From 2-02-FULL-66-22 sp964576535 (GTDB taxonomy: Bacteria > Methylomirabilota > Methylomirabilia > Methylomirabilales > 2-02-FULL-66-22): a stretch of DNA of 6,470 bases. How positions within the stretch are numbered: the first letter of the stretch is position 1; each line of letters opens with the position of its first letter. Location: the NCBI GenBank assembly GCA_964576535.1, contig CAZNWB010000154.1, positions 1 through 6,470 on the forward strand. The letters run 5' to 3'. The notes below the pieces were generated by a model, which was given only the letters and a program-made list of their open reading frames with translations, had not been told where the DNA came from and did not search any database. A program made the position numbers and the translations under genes. This document shows positions 5,561 through 6,470 of the stretch, piece after piece.

Positions 5561-6470
5561 ATGGGGGACCGCTTGGGAAGCGCACTCTTTGAAACGAACC
5601 TACCCGGGCTGCCATTGAAAGGCCGAGGCAAGGTCCGGGACATCTACGACCTGGGCGACGCCCTGCTGATCGTCGCCTCCGACCGCATCTCGGCCTTCGA
5701 CGTGGTGATGAACGACCCGATCCCGGACAAGGGAAAGATCCTCACCCAAATCTCGACCTTCTGGTTCGGCCAGATCGGCGACCTCACGCCCCACCACCTG
5801 CTGAGCACGGACGTGGCGACGTTCCCGCCCGCCTGCCGCCCCTACGCCGAGACCTTGCGGGACCGGTCCATGCTGGTCAAGAAAGCCAGGGTCGTGCCCT
5901 TCGAGTGCGTGGTCCGGGGCTATCTGAGCGGCTCCGGCTGGAAAGAGTACCGCGAGAGCGGGAGCGTGTGCGGCATCCGCCTGCCCAAGGGTCTGGTGGA
6001 GTCCGACCGGCTGGAAGAGCCGATCTTCACCCCCGCAACCAAGGCGGAGCTGGGGACCCACGACCTGAACGTTCCCTTCGAGCGCATGGTGCAGGATCTG
6101 GGGGCAGCGCTGGCAGGGCGCCTCCGCGAGTCGAGCCTCAAGGTGTATCACCGGGCCCGCGGTATCGCCGAGGCGCGAGGGATTCTTCTGGCCGACACCA
6201 AGTTCGAGTTCGGGCTCGCCGGCGACATCCTGATGCTGGTGGACGAGGTGCTGACCCCGGACTCTTCGCGATTCTGGCCGAAGGACGAATACAAGCCCGG
6301 CGGCCCACAGCCCTCCTTCGACAAGCAGTTCCTCCGGGACTACCTGCTGTCCATCCGGTGGCCCCAGAAGCCCCCGCCCCCGCCCCTGCCTGCGGAGATC
6401 GTCGGCAAGACCCGCGAGAAATACCTGGAGGCGTACGCCCGGCTGCTGGGGAAGCCGGCGCGGTTCGCCT
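5561..6470 (+). CDS. purC: Phosphoribosylaminoimidazole-succinocarboxamide (SAICAR) synthase, 3' end cut by window
   Basis: Cytosolic enzyme of de novo purine synthesis that joins CAIR and aspartate with ATP to give SAICAR. 303 residues are visible with no stop before the right edge. Motifs in order: GKVRDIYD 23-30, ASDRISAFD 39-47 (ATP-binding region, near the PurC signature), VVRGYLSGSGWKEY 117-130, FTPATKAELGTHD 156-168, LADTKFEFG 210-218 (second family signature), LVDEVLTPDSSRFWP 226-240 and QPSFDKQFLRDYL 250-262. It resembles the longer, roughly 290-310 residue single-domain form, and its last visible segment (EKYLEAYARLLGKPARFA) matches the usual C-terminal helix, so only a few codons should be missing. 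A PPPPP run at 271-275 sits in a linker. The start is uncertain: ATG 5561 gives MGDRLGSALFETNLPGL and is preferred, but no ribosome binding site precedes it. TTG 5573 has GGGGGA upstream, and ATG 5525 would add 12 residues of poor quality. It is transcribed divergently from the PBP operon. Confidence 0.95.
   Translation, partial: MGDRLGSALFETNLPGLPLKGRGKVRDIYDLGDALLIVASDRISAFDVVMNDPIPDKGKILTQISTFWFGQIGDLTPHHLLSTDVATFPPACRPYAETLRDRSMLVKKARVVPFECVVRGYLSGSGWKEYRESGSVCGIRLPKGLVESDRLEEPIFTPATKAELGTHDLNVPFERMVQDLGAALAGRLRESSLKVYHRARGIAEARGILLADTKFEFGLAGDILMLVDEVLTPDSSRFWPKDEYKPGGPQPSFDKQFLRDYLLSIRWPQKPPPPPLPAEIVGKTREKYLEAYARLLGKPARFA

Noticed and set aside
5600..6151. 183-codon minus-strand frame opposite purC
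   Set aside because: Shadow frame; the plus strand encodes PurC with all family signatures.

Overview
The window is GC-rich bacterial chromosome with four complete protein genes, one gene cut by the right edge, and two repeat-filled intergenic stretches. No RNA gene, CRISPR array, transposase or phage gene was seen. The high GC, the bifunctional PBP1A, the bacterial purine synthesis gene and the short degenerate repeats between genes suggest an uncultured, metagenome-type lineage. Methylomirabilota/Rokubacteria-like or deltaproteobacterial-like is only a guess from style; no taxonomic marker is present.

Layout. Positions 1-132 hold a large imperfect hairpin built from tandem GTTCGGT-type octamers. 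A classical short-chain dehydrogenase/reductase gene follows on the plus strand (133-894), with a strong ribosome binding site. Positions 895-1096 carry two further repeat types: a CGCCAAG-type triplet and a nested TTCGA/CGAAT-type inverted repeat. From 5409 down to 1097 on the minus strand lie three tightly packed genes that look like one operon. In transcription order they are a class A penicillin-binding protein (PBP1A type), a glycerol-1-phosphate dehydrogenase of the AraM/EgsA family, and a class I aldolase of the DhnA/FbaB (COG1830-like) family. The PBP stop codon directly abuts a possible GTG start of the dehydrogenase, and the dehydrogenase and aldolase share an ATGA overlap. A divergent intergenic region of about 150 bases (5410-5560) separates this operon from purC (SAICAR synthase), which runs off the right edge only a few codons short of its expected end.

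How the genes may work together. PBP1A builds peptidoglycan and PurC makes a purine intermediate; both are housekeeping. The dehydrogenase-aldolase pair is the least ordinary part. Both enzyme families handle dihydroxyacetone phosphate chemistry, and their translational coupling suggests one shared pathway, but its product cannot be read from this window. The plus-strand dehydrogenase stands alone between two repeat blocks and its substrate is unknown. I see no clear case for a wholly new system; the strongest lead is the coupled glycerol-1-phosphate dehydrogenase-aldolase pair.
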